Shown piece after piece: positions 1 to 10,106 of a stretch of 64,000 nt of DNA. The notes beneath the pieces are model-generated. The model saw only the letters and a program-made list of their open reading frames with translations. It was not told where the DNA came from and did no database searches. The first letter of the stretch is position 1, and each line of letters opens with the position of its first letter. The position numbers and the translations under genes were made by a program. Source of the stretch: Brachynemurus nebulosus (taxonomy: Eukaryota > Arthropoda > Insecta > Neuroptera > Myrmeleontidae); assembly GCA_035578155.1 (NCBI GenBank), contig JAPWDM010000005.1, forward strand, positions 13,606,832-13,670,831, written 5' to 3'.

Positions 1-435
1 AGTAATGATAATATTTTATTTATAGGTTTTCCTTTTGTTTTTATAATTTCAAGTATATTGGTTGATTATTTTTTATATTATTTTATTTTTAAATATTTTT
101 TTAATATAAATTTTTTGTTAATTTTCCAAAACAGTTTCTAACTTAACTCATTATCAATTCGCCATTTCAAACTTCCTTTTTCTGTTCGTCATTACTATTC
201 ACTGCTTACTCGGGGTTTGCGTCCCCAATACCAGTTATGTACTTTGAACAATACCAGTTACTTTGAAATACTTATATACATCGCTAGATAGCAGTACTGT
301 TACAAGTCTTAATCGTTTAATCGAACTATAGAGTTCACAGGTACATTAAATACATACAATACACAACCAATACCTCTTGCGTTTATTCAATATGGATGTA
401 AAACTCAATAATTATTCATTCTACACAGTCCAATC
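1..435. other. AT-rich intergenic DNA, nothing recognised
   Basis: No long open frame, repeat or RNA motif could be recognised. The base composition is typical of the intergenic part of the window. Confidence 0.6.
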
Positions 436-479
436 TTATTATGTGCCGAACTTGCACGAAGTTGTTCGGCACATAATAA
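436..479. repeat. Perfect 16-bp inverted repeat (hairpin)
   Basis: Arms at 436-451 and 464-479 are perfectly complementary around a 12-base loop. The stem contains GTGCCGAAC and is more GC-rich than its surroundings. It lies just upstream of a dispersed repeat (546-691) whose other copy at 55.5 kb is also close to a strong hairpin, so it may belong to the same foldback family. No protein or RNA gene is implied. Confidence 0.7.
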
Positions 480-545
480 TTATGAAATATTTATTAAACG
501 AAAAATTTAGAGGCGGCTTTGCGTGTTTTGATTAAATTTTGTGTG

Positions 546-691
546 TTTTATTGTCAATTTGCGTGTGAAAAGTTACTTTCCACACGCAAAAAAGTATGCG
601 AGAAGAGTACAGTGGACAAACAGCTATTTTGCGTACAGAAATGTGTGCGCCAAGTTAGTACGTTTCCCGCATGAGTAATAAAAAATTAATT
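546..691 (+). repeat. Dispersed repeat, copy 1 (pair with 55,551-55,690)
   Basis: About 145 bp matching 55,551-55,690 at high identity. Shared blocks include TTATTGTCAATTTGCGTG, CAGCTATTTTGCGTACAG and CCCGCATGAGTAATAAAA. Near its left end is a short foldback at about 559-589, where TTGCGTGTG pairs with CACACGCAA. The 55 kb copy runs straight into another foldback element; this copy does not. Class undetermined, probably a MITE fragment. Confidence 0.7.
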
Positions 692-2250
692 AATTTGTTA
701 ATAATAATGTAATAGTTAATCTTTTGTATTTTTAAATTTTTATTTTGATTGTATCACATATTCCCTATTTCCTATGTTTTCAAATAGTATATTTATACGT
801 TATTAATTTACTGCTGCAACGTTGAATCAATAACGCATAATCAAAAAATAAATTATCTCAGATATTTAATAATGTCTTAGATAATTAAGATCATCTGATA
901 TTTTATTCAAATCAAGTTTCCTCAAAATTATCATTCTGACATACGTGAAATTGGTGTGATACGGCAGACTTGGTTTGATGGAACTTGTGAGTTTATGTCG
1001 ACCGGGTCGAAAAAAATAATTTTGAGAAAAACGCGTTTAATATTTGGAGTAAAATTTCAGACTCCCGTTAGAGTCTAAGTTGTTTGAAGACTGAAGGTAA
1101 ATTGAAAACTAAAAAAAAATTAACTCTATACTGATCGCGTAGTAATTAGTGGGGAATTGTGTGTATACTATCGTCCAATTTATTCCGGCGCGGCACAATT
1201 GCTGTCCCATTTAAGTAACAACGTCACTTCGTATAACTTCGTAATTTTGGAAATTTTAGTATTACCTTCTGGGGACATATTCTTAAAGGTTCAAATTTTA
1301 AGAATACCATCTTAAAAATGAAATAGCTTTTTGAAAATAATATATTCTTTTATTTTTATTTTTTCACTTCAGAAAGAACAAATTACACTTTTGAAACCAT
1401 TTATTTGTTCAAAAATTAAAAATATAAATTAATTATAATAATTTTTTTTTTTATTAAAAAATAAAAATCATGAAATTGTTTTGAGAGTATACTAAAACTA
1501 TGCTGCAAATACTTAGCATGCTTTTACAAACCAAAAACTATATTTAATCTGAGCAGTGAGTCTATAAACTGGTCCTATACACCTTTCTTACTTTTAACTT
1601 ATTGTTAACGAGATACCCATTCCGAAATTGATTGCTACAAATCCCGAGTATGTACATTACGAGGTTTTACTGTTCGCGCTCATCTAGTAATAAAATTATT
1701 ATGATATATTTTGGTTCCTTGTTATAGTTTCAAACAAAAAAATTATTATTAATCAATCAATTTTATAAATGTTCTACATATCAGAAAAATATGTAAACTA
1801 TCACCACCATAGGCGTGCCCACCATTCACTACGGGGGGCTCACAAACAGAATTATCAAATAATATATTCATAATCGTAATATACGACGCACTTCTTGTAT
1901 AGGTACGATACGTATAACGCGGTAGTAATAACATTTAAATCTGTGTATATACAATATTTGGGTAGTAACGCTAAATGAGTAGTTCGTATTTTTCACATTA
2001 AAAATGTGTTCTTTTTACCTTCTTTAAACCGAAATAAAATTTATAGTTTGTCAGCAGCGTAATAATTGATCATAAAATTAACTAAATATTAAACAAATAA
2101 ATTATAATTATGTAATTTTTTTATTTAATTTTGTAGATATATTTCAAAAGTGCATATTCCCTTTGAAAAAATTTGGAGAGACAAGTCTACCCACATTGCA
2201 AACTTCGCATTGGGTGCCCTTAAAGACTATCTTGCTTATTCACTAACTGC
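692..2250. other. AT-rich intergenic DNA, no gene seen
   Basis: No supported coding region. A short motif, TTTTGAGAAAAACGCGTTTA, at about 1,020-1,041 recurs near 62,812, so a decayed repeat may be present. Otherwise featureless. Confidence 0.5.
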
Positions 2251-3181
2251 ATAACGAACAGGGCCGGATTAACCCTGAGTCCGCCCCTAGGCATCTTGAA
2301 AAATGCCGCCCCTACCTTTTATTTGAAATAAAGGAAATCTTAAAAAAAAAACGTCAATCACAAATTTTTCTGTCCTGTTTTAAAAATTTGCCGCTCCTTT
2401 TCCTACCTTTTTTACAAACTTTCTCTTAAAAAAAATAAGTGACGAGCAAAAAAAAAAAACGTTAATTACTCATTTTTCCGCCCTATTTTAAAAATTTACC
2501 GCCCCTAGGACTAGGGTGGCTTGTTGGCTAAGCTGGCCCTGATAACGAACGTTATATACCGAAAGTTCGTTCTGAAACGAAAAGTAGATCAAAATGTAAT
2601 TCACTAACGGAAATATATTCGCTATAGCTATGACGATTTTCGCTGTCTGAACGAAAATTTCAACCTTTCGTTTGTATAAAGATTATTAATGTAACTATGG
2701 TATTTTTATAAAGTAAATAAACGAAATAAACTGTCATCTTCTAAAAAATAAATTTTTTATTACAAATTTGTTTTGCATGTCGACTGTTTAGGCATTTTAA
2801 CTTACATTATAATTTAAAATCTTAGCACAATTTGCTTACTTATTATACTTACAATGTCACAAGAACAGCAGATGAAATAATAAAACAAATTCGACTCAAT
2901 ACCGTATAGCTGTACCCGCAGTAACCATGAGCGAATATAAATTTTTTGTGTAAAATTTAGCCAAACATTTCAACAAAGCTGAATAATATAGGTATACATG
3001 TAATAAACAAAGATGAAATATATACACCGAACTCTATTTCAGTGTGCTCTAGTCGAATGTGTATCTTCTTTATAACAAATTTGTACAATCTAACGAAAAA
3101 GGTTACTAAATACCAAATTCATAATATTCGTTATATGACTGTAACGCAAACAATAGTTCGGTATATAACGATCGTTATCGA
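2251..3181. mobile_element. TIR element interrupted at its left end by a hAT MITE
   Basis: The sequence after 2,542 begins ATAACGAACGTTATATACCG, and 3,153-3,181 is its near-complementary inverse (reverse complement starts TCGATAACGATCGTTATATA). These form imperfect TIRs of about 25 bp enclosing about 640 bp with no coding capacity. The left TIR is split: its first bases, ATAACGAA, were duplicated when the hAT element at 2,259-2,541 inserted. A clean TSD for the outer element was not found and its superfamily is unknown. Confidence 0.55.
2259..2541. mobile_element. hAT-like MITE with perfect 8-bp TSD
   Basis: The 283-bp element starts CAGGGCCGGATTA and ends TAAGCTGGCCCTG, which are inverted repeats of the CAGGG type common in hAT transposons. 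The 8-bp sequence ATAACGAA flanks both sides (2,251-2,258 and 2,542-2,549), the hAT-diagnostic TSD length. The interior holds GCCGCCCCTA-type repeats and poly-A runs and no open frame, so it is non-autonomous. Boundaries are read directly from the sequence. Confidence 0.88.
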
Positions 3182-3399
3182 TTTTTTTACAGAATAGACC
3201 TGTTAAGACTATTGTACATGGCCCCTGCACCTCGCACAAAAAAATTCGAAACGAAAATGAGTTCATAAATTCTTTTTATTTTCCCTTCTTATTATAAAAA
3301 ACAAACCGCTAATTTGAATTTTCAGCAAACTTTATCCGGGTTTCATTTTTTAAATTACGTATCTAATGAAATTGGTCCCGAGTCGAAATCCATGACAAA

Positions 3400-3510
3400 A
3401 AAGCTCTAGAAAGTTTGAAATAAAAATTCCTGAAATTCAATATTTTAAATTATAATGACATTTTGAATATAGAATACCAGGAATTTTTATTTGAAACTTT
3501 TTAGAGCTTT
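3400..3510. repeat. Foldback repeat, 33-bp arms
   Basis: Arms 3,400-3,432 and 3,478-3,510 pair at 31 of 33 positions (AAAGCTCTAGAAAGTTT against its inverse), with further partial complementarity in the loop. This is probably a small MITE or a decayed TIR element. No TSD was identified. Confidence 0.7.
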
Positions 3511-5729
3511 ATTGGCGTGGGTTTTTTAAACTTTTTTTAATTTGGTTTTAGTTCGAACGACAACTATATTCTTTCTTATCAAGAGACTATCTGAAGTCTG
3601 AAAAACGTCGGAACTAGAATATTGGCTTAAGTACTACGAAAACTGTCTTTTAATTATCTTTAGGTTATCTATATCAGTAATCTATTGATTATATGGTAGA
3701 GATCTATAATTATTACAAAATTTCATCAACTAAATGAACGCTCTGTATACTGAAACAAAAAAATCGTTTGCATTTAAAATAAATTATTTGCTAATAAAAT
3801 TGAAATTATTACCATAATGTTATGTAACAGGACTGTTTTTTATGAAAAAGTTCTGTAATAAAAAACCAGAACATGTTTAATTGTAAAGGTCAGCCCAGTC
3901 AAAATCAGAGGTGGAGATGTTTTTTGTCTTACAATCAGAGCATTGGATGTCACTACAATTATAATGACAAATATTATAGTAGTTTTTTTTTTTTTTTTTT
4001 TTTTTTTTGTCTAAGACAAAATGATTTTTCTGTTTTGAAATGTGGGTGCTAAAAAAGATCACTGTATAGAAGTAATTTATTATATTTTGAGTTTTACATA
4101 TATGGTCATAAACAAGATTTCAAGTTAGATCACTTTGTCGATTTAACCGTATAAAAATTTTGATAGATAAGTGTAATGTAAAAACCAAACTCTATCCGTT
4201 GTAAGATAAATATAGTGTGTCCATAATTAATATGCAAAATTCGAGAATTTTGAAATTGGTACGAACGTACACATGTATAAAGAAAATTTTTTAAAAAAAA
4301 TTTTGAATGTCAAGGCTGCCACCATGAATAAAGGCATTAGCGTAATACAGTTATATTTAACTTGTTCTGAACTATATATAGGGTGTTACTAAGAAATATT
4401 CCTCAATTTTCGTATACCAAACAATAAAAATGGTTTTTCAATATTGTTAAAATCGATCTTGTGTTAAATATCTCATTTTTGCTCGGTTAAAAATGAAAGT
4501 TATTGCAAAATTAGATGTACGGTCTTGGGGATCACTTTTCACCTCATTTTTCCTTCCTTGCTGGGCGAAAATTTGATTATCTAGATATTTTAAATGGTTA
4601 CCGACATAGTTCAGCCAAAATTATTTTAACTGAGCCTCCCTATTTAGCGTTAGGATCGATATTTTTTCAAATTTCTTGGGTCTGCGGTTAAAAAGTTATA
4701 AAAGGGTAGCAAAAAGTTTCACTCTAAAGCTCAGAATTCCGTAATCAAAGCTTAAAAATGAAAAATGGTTATAAATTTATCGTGGTGGGCAAAAAACTGA
4801 TTGTGTCCACTTTCCAAATTAGTTACTGTTCACTTTTTTTTTCTGATTTACACCTGTAACATGTAACAGGTTCATATACCAGAAGATGGGGGAATGACAG
4901 ACCAATGGACAGACATAATAAAATTATAAGTATTCTGAGATTTTTCCTTGGAACCCTAAAAAGATGAAAATACATTGTTAAAAACCAACTGACGCTGTGA
5001 TCGCCAGTATTTTTGATTTAAATCACTTTAATGTATTAAGCAACGTATTACATAAAGAGATTATGACTGTCTTGACATGACCAACACTTAGAATAAAATA
5101 TATTATTAATTTTGAAATCAGAAAGACGTTATAGTGAAATAGTCTTAGTTTTAAGTGTTTTAAACGTAATTAATTATAACAGATGCAACTGAAATATATT
5201 TCAGTTTCTGAAAACTGAAACAGTACTGATCTACTCTTATGGGAAATTTTCTCATTTTTTCTCGAATTGCATATGTACAATTGTTATTTCTAGTTGTAAA
5301 TATGGCATATGAATTTAATTAATTATACAAATTTAACAAGTTTTACTGTAATCGAATATCTGAATTTGATAGATATCTTACGGGAGGTCTGAACTTACAA
5401 ATAGTTGCATAAATGATAATGATACACATTGCGAGCGGGAGGGTGAAGGGGGTTTGACAGAATAATACTTTTTTCTTGGATAATAACAATAATTATGATT
5501 TATTTACACTAGTCACGCCAATCTATTTTATTTAAACAATGTCTATTTGATACGGTAATATTTTTATTTAAATTTTATAATATTTCAATTTATTTATGAT
5601 AAATTAACGTTGTTAATTAATTATTAATTATTACCTGTCTTTATTTCCTAACGTAGTACAGTATAGTGCCAAAGATTCTGAGCAATTTTGCTAGTTAGGT
5701 ATATATAAAAAGTTTAGATGCCTAAGCTA
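3511..5729. other. AT-rich intergenic DNA with a poly-T tract at 3,983-4,008
   Basis: The only distinct structure is an uninterrupted run of 26 T. The short frames across it are low-complexity shadows. The stretch 4,380-4,930 is slightly richer in GC and may be decayed repeat, but I found no termini. Confidence 0.5.
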
Positions 5730-5946
5730 ACTGAACAGAAAAAGACATTTCATATTACACGACATGTTATAACAAATTATGATGAAAATGATTTCGGGCT
5801 ACAAGAATTCTATTTCCAATTAAAGATTTGCTTTTAAACATTTCCGTAATGTTTAGAAAAGTATCGATATTTATCTGAATTTTATGAGTTTTATGACGTA
5901 GTCGGAAAACGACATTTCATATTACATCACCAAATGTTATTCCAGT

Positions 5947-6723
5947 CAGAGCTGGGAAAAATGGTTCATAGGAACAATTTAAAATAGAAAATGGAAAATG
6001 GTTTGCAAAAATGCATTTAAAATACAAAATGGAAAATGGTTTTGCTGAACATATTTACAATAGAAAATGGAAAATGGCTATTTAAAATGGATCATAAAAT
6101 ATAAAATGCTTTTTTTACTTTTTTATACTATAAATCTTTTATCGTTTTTTATATTTTATAAAAAAAAAAGTTAAGAAAATGTCAGACGTATTGAAATTAT
6201 ATAAGGGCAGTCTTTTGTGAAAATTTTATAGTTTGTATGATATGAAAACGAAATTTAGCTCTTGAAATATTGGTACTGAAAAATATTTTAAAATTCAATT
6301 CAGCCTTGACATAATCAAACCTTGACTACGCTACAACTGCGACTTCTAAATTATGAAAATCATCTACTCGAAAATTCGAAATACTAAAACATTTCTTATC
6401 GACGTGTCCTAAATATAATAGCACACAACTTGAATCAGAAAAATTTGACTTGAAAGAACTGCAGCTCTATTAAACCCAATTTGTTAAACTGCGTTTAGTT
6501 CGAGTTCTATGATTAATATGTGTCATAAATGTCATACATATACACATAAATTTGAGTGTACATGCATTTTCATTTTAAATGCAAAATTGATTCAAATTTC
6601 CATTTTAAATACAAAATGGAAGATGGTTCGACCGAACTTATTTAAAATAGAAAATGCAAAATGCCATTTTGTATTTTAAAGACGTATTTAAAATGAAATC
6701 ATTTTAAATAGTTCCCAGCCCTG
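5947..6723. mobile_element. hAT-like element, perfect 8-bp TSD ATTCCAGT
   Basis: The 777-bp element has ends CAGAGCTGGGAA and TTCCCAGCCCTG, an inverted pair. It is flanked by ATTCCAGT at 5,939-5,946 and 6,724-6,731, giving the 8-bp TSD of hAT transposons. The subterminal regions are rich in short repeats of the type AAAATGGAAAATGG and ATTTAAAATA on both sides. No transposase frame is present, so it is non-autonomous. Confidence 0.88.
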
Positions 6724-6774
6724 ATTCCAGTTAATAGCGGAAATAGTTCCAAGTTACAAGAAATCTATTCGAAG

Positions 6775-6899
6775 TTAAAGAATTGCTAGATTTGAGCGTT
6801 ACTTTATTGTATTCCATTTTAAAATAAAAAGACAATTTTTTCTTTAAATAAAGTGGTATTAGTAAAGTAAAAATATTGTCTTTTTATTTTAAAGAATTG
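6775..6899. mobile_element. Small foldback MITE between direct repeats TTAAAGAATTG
   Basis: A perfect 19-bp inverted repeat (6,818-6,836 and 6,875-6,893; ATTGTCTTTTTATTTTAAA) sits between direct repeats TTAAAGAATTG at 6,775-6,785 and 6,889-6,899. The second direct repeat overlaps the right arm, so the exact insertion boundary is ambiguous. It interrupts the 161-bp satellite-like repeat. Confidence 0.6.
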
Positions 6900-6936
6900 A
6901 TTTTAGACATTTCTCTAATGCTTAGAAAAGTGTCGG

Positions 6937-7180
6937 CAGTGCGGATTAACCCACTTTGGGGCCTTAGGCATTTTCTTCTTACTGGACCCCCTCTTCTCGA
7001 CACAAAATATAGAACCCAAAAAAATATAAAACAATAGATAAAACAAAACTAAATAGTGTGAAAAACGAAAACAAATCTCAAATATTGATCTAAATATTCA
7101 AAATAGACACTTTGACTGGACCTTTCAAAAAAAAATAAAAAAAATCGGGCCTTAGACTGTCATGCGATAATCCGGCTCTG
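6937..7180. mobile_element. hAT-like MITE, copy A (related inverted copy at 39,616-39,845)
   Basis: The ends CAGTGCGGATTAAC and GATAATCCGGCTCTG form a TIR of the CAGNGCCGGATTA type. The interior (GACCCCCTCTTC, TATAAAACAATAGATAAAAC, AATAGACACTTTG) is the reverse complement of 39,650-39,790. No 8-bp TSD is visible: the flanks are AGTGTCGG and TTAATGTT. The left flank is the 161-bp repeat, as it is at the other copy, so the two loci may descend from one insertion. Confidence 0.7.
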
Positions 7181-8071
7181 TTAATGTTCCAAGCACAGAA
7201 CGGGTTTTTAACCTCAAATTATGGTTACTGTTGTGTCTTTGCCGATGCGACATCGCTTCCGTATTTTACCCTACATATTAGGTTTAAATTAAAGAATTTT
7301 ATAAAACTTAACACTTGTAGATAGGTACCTATATGAGATTTTAATAAAATAATTAAAGTTTTTTCTGTACAGGCAATGAAATATAGGTACCAATATAAAA
7401 AAATATTAACGCGATATAAAACATTTGTGTTATATTCATTCTTGTCGATCACACATAATCAAAATAAGATACTATACCAACTTTTATTATTCCTAATAAG
7501 CTGTTACTTTATAAAATACGTATTTCTTCTTTACAATGATTATTATCAATAGTTATGCAAATGTTTCCGGTATAACATTTTGAAGAGAAAAAAAATTAAT
7601 TTCGTGAGTATTCATAAATCGAGGTACTTAATAAATAAACATCATTTTAGTACATAAAAAAACTCTTTTCTTAAGCATGTAGCAGCGTAACTTTTGTAAA
7701 GATAGACACCGGCCGGGCCGGGCCGTAAGAAGAATGTGTACGTGAATCAGATTTGAAAAGAGTTCGTTCTTCAGGTTTCAATTTTTTTTAGTGTTTTGTT
7801 TTGTTCGGTTTTGTTTGATGAAGCGAGCGAGAGTGATGGAATCTTATGTGAGATCGACCTGTGTTCTTTGTGTATTTTTCAAGTTCATTGATAAATTTAA
7901 ATATGTTTTAATCAAACAATTTGTGCTACGGAATCTTATTTACTTTTTGGGGTACCGAAGAAGAATTTCGGATCCTTTAAATTTGGCATATTTTCAGAAT
8001 TTCTGCATCTACGACCTATGAAAATTTCCATGTAAAATGACAGCTAGAGACCTGAGTTAATCTACAGTAGA
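7181..8071. other. Intergenic DNA, no gene supported
   Basis: It holds a short GC patch (CCGGCCGGGCCGGGCC) at about 7,710 and a 76-codon open frame at 7,791-8,021 with no recognisable domain, biased composition and no homologue I know. I do not call it a gene. Confidence 0.5.
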
Positions 8072-8206
8072 ATAGTATATTGTACAATAAGTGGGAAAAG
8101 AGGCTTATTTCTCACGAATATGAGTTTGTTGCGTGAGCCCGCAGGGCGAGTGCAACAATTCATATGAGTGAGAAATAAGCAGTTCCCACGTATTTTACAC
8201 TATACT
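8072..8206. mobile_element. Foldback cassette (MITE), 8 kb copy
   Basis: The outer ends AGTATATTGTACAATAAGTG and (inverse) AGTATAGTGTAAAATACGTG are imperfect TIRs. Inside, GCTTATTTCTCACGAATATG pairs with CATATGAGTGAGAAATAAGC to give a stem of about 30 bp around a GC-rich loop (GAGCCCGCAGGGCGAG). Copies lie at 15,168 (one arm deleted) and 55,691. The hairpin at 55,311 shares the outer ends but has a different stem. Confidence 0.75.
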
Positions 8207-8597
8207 TTTTCTACGAGCACATTTTTTTTTTCGTAAAATTTAACATAAATAATTAAAATATAATTTAAATAAGTAGTAAAAATTTTTTAAATTTATAATG
8301 TTAGTGGTAATATGTTCAAATTTTTGCCAAAGCATACTTTGAAACTATGGAAACAATAATAAATAATCAACATAAATATATATATATCAACATACATACA
8401 TATCAACATACATACATGTATATTTTTAAAATTACATATGACATTATATATAAAATCAAACATAGTCAACTTTTTTATTATATTAAGCCGTGCGAAATAA
8501 TTTCCCACTGCTATTTCCTCACAGTGTGGGCAATTGTCAATTTTTACATATAGTTAGCCGTGCACAAAATGTTACTTTTAATAGGAGGAGTAGAAAA
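8207..8597 (+). repeat. Downstream part of the foldback-linked repeat
   Basis: Sequence from TTTTCTACGAGCAC through TAGTTAGCCGTGCACAAAATG to GGAGTAGAAAAA is shared with 15,261-16,376 and 55,825-56,180 in the same order. The middle (8,375-8,462) varies between copies and here is an ATACATACA-rich simple sequence. The ends TTTTTCTAC and GTAGAAAAA are short inverted repeats, so this may be a second element or the rest of one larger element. Confidence 0.65.
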
Positions 8598-9070
8598 AAT
8601 CTATTTTCTTAAATTCCTAACGCTGTCTCCCCTATATTGGGAAGTGAGGATGAAAATTTCTTTCCACCCTATCCCGTTTATAAAATGAAGTTAAGGTTTC
8701 TTTTACTCTTTTTCTTGCCTCCTTATTCGTAATTGTGAAATTGTTGACAGGAAAAATCAGACAGAAAATTACAGATTCTAGTATTTGACAAGAAAACTTA
8801 GTTAAAATTATTTCGACTAAGTCGATATATTTCAGAGATATTAGCGATTCAAGTTTTCAAAATTCAACAGTTAATTTAAAGTGGAAAAAATGATCCACAA
8901 TGAATAAAATTTTATATCCCGGTGTTGGAAAAAATCTCCCAAAAATTCGCGTTCAAATCATCAAGAGAAATCCTGGGAAATGATTAAAATTTCAGTTTTC
9001 CGTTAGCAACTCCGGCAATAGTTTCACGTACTCTATCGTGCCAAATACTGAATGAACAATTAAACTTTAA
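8598..9070. other. Intergenic DNA, nothing recognised
   Basis: No coding region, hairpin or repeat family could be assigned. Confidence 0.5.
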
Positions 9071-9646
9071 GTGCTGGTGCAGACATCCGTTTTTTTAACG
9101 TGTGCTGCCGCTTCGTGCACGCAACGGCACCGGACGTAACCATTGTTGCCGCAGTTTAAAAACTAGTGGGTGGCGTTGTTATAAGTTTGAATAACGTAAT
9201 GCATAAAATATAATAAAATAAATATTAGTATTACATCAAAAGTCAAATAACGCTACGTCTACTCATCAAAATTTTTATACCATCAATTAATGTGAAAATT
9301 AATGTAAAACTAATTTCTTATTTCTCTTCTATCTATCTCTTCACAGGGATACAGTGTTGGGATTTATTGGGTAAAAATTGTATATCGTGTTATATCGTGA
9401 GAAACTGTAATACAATCCAAATTATAGTTCAGAAAGTAAAAAAAAAATAATTTTTTTTCGACAAAGCAAAAGACGAAAATTTTTTTGAAAAATACCATTC
9501 TCAAGGAAGAAAAAAGAACATACGATGAATAAAAATACAAAACAGTAGTAGACTTTAAACAAAATTTAAAATATAAAAAAATGTCTAAAATACAATTCCA
9601 AACAATCGGAAAATGATTTATTTTTTTTGATTTTATAAATAATTAT

Positions 9647-9902
9647 TATTCAAGTAATTTTTGACTAAAAGAGGCGATAAATTAGAAAATTTATTTTCTT
9701 GTAAAAATTATTCGACCGGTTTCAACGCCTAGTTAGCGTCATCATCAGGAAAGATATATCACATGGTCTAACAGACCGAAAAACAAAATCAAACAAATCA
9801 AAATAACCAATTTCCGAGAGTTTATACACTCAAAAATTATAAAGAAGAGTTTGTTTACATTTGAAGAAGATGATTTTTAAGCAAACAAAAATTACTTGAA
9901 TA
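9647..9902 (-). mobile_element. 256-bp element with 16-bp TIR carrying a hammerhead motif
   Basis: A perfect 16-bp inverted repeat (TATTCAAGTAATTTTT at 9,647-9,662, inverse at 9,887-9,902) brackets a unit whose interior is about 90% identical to 23,325-23,572. The minus strand contains the ribozyme-like motif at 9,711-9,752. No open frame. Hammerheads of this shape are known from Penelope-like retroelements, so this could be a short non-autonomous relative, though perfect TIRs are not typical of those. Confidence 0.6.
9711..9752 (-). ncRNA. Hammerhead ribozyme-like motif A
   Basis: Read on the minus strand: TTTC (stem I), CTGATGA core, an extra T, stem II (GACGC/GCGTT with loop), GAA core, palindromic stem III ACCGGT, cleavable C, then GAA (stem I). 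All invariant hammerhead core bases are present. Stem I is short (3 bp certain) and stem II ends in a G-U pair. Six self-complementary bases cannot form a closed stem III alone, so cleavage would need a dimer, as reported for hammerheads of Penelope-like elements. Catalysis is inferred, not shown. Confidence 0.7.
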
Positions 9903-10106
9903 TTGATACGGGGCGAAACTTTGGGGTTCGATTTAATTATAAATAATTGTTGACAATTATATAATTAAAACTCTGTGTTACACAGTAAAATTCATAAAAT
10001 TGGTATGTTAAAACTGATACCACTACATTGTTGATAAACGAATAAAACAAATCAGTTGCTGTTTGTTATGATGATAATTTATTGTACAGTAATTTTTACA
10101 AAGGAC

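Larger units (their letters stand above)
5730..6936 (-). repeat. Host copy of the ~161-bp satellite-like repeat, split by insertions
   Basis: The segments 5,735-5,946 and 6,724-6,936 are the reverse complement of the ~161-bp tandem units at 40,709-41,035. Shared blocks include TTTCATATTACA, GGCTACAAGAATTCTATT and TTCTCTAATGCTTAGAAAAG. The repeat is broken by a 777-bp hAT element (5,947-6,723) and a small foldback (6,775-6,899). A third element (6,937-7,180) abuts its end. Confidence 0.65.

Noticed and set aside
7791..8021. 76-codon frame that might be a small secreted or membrane protein
   Set aside because: Phe/Arg-rich with no clear signal peptide or membrane segment pattern, and no conservation evidence available.
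9647..9902. Calling this unit a full Penelope-like element
   Set aside because: No reverse transcriptase or GIY-YIG coding sequence is present and the ends are perfect TIRs; only the ribozyme geometry points to that group.
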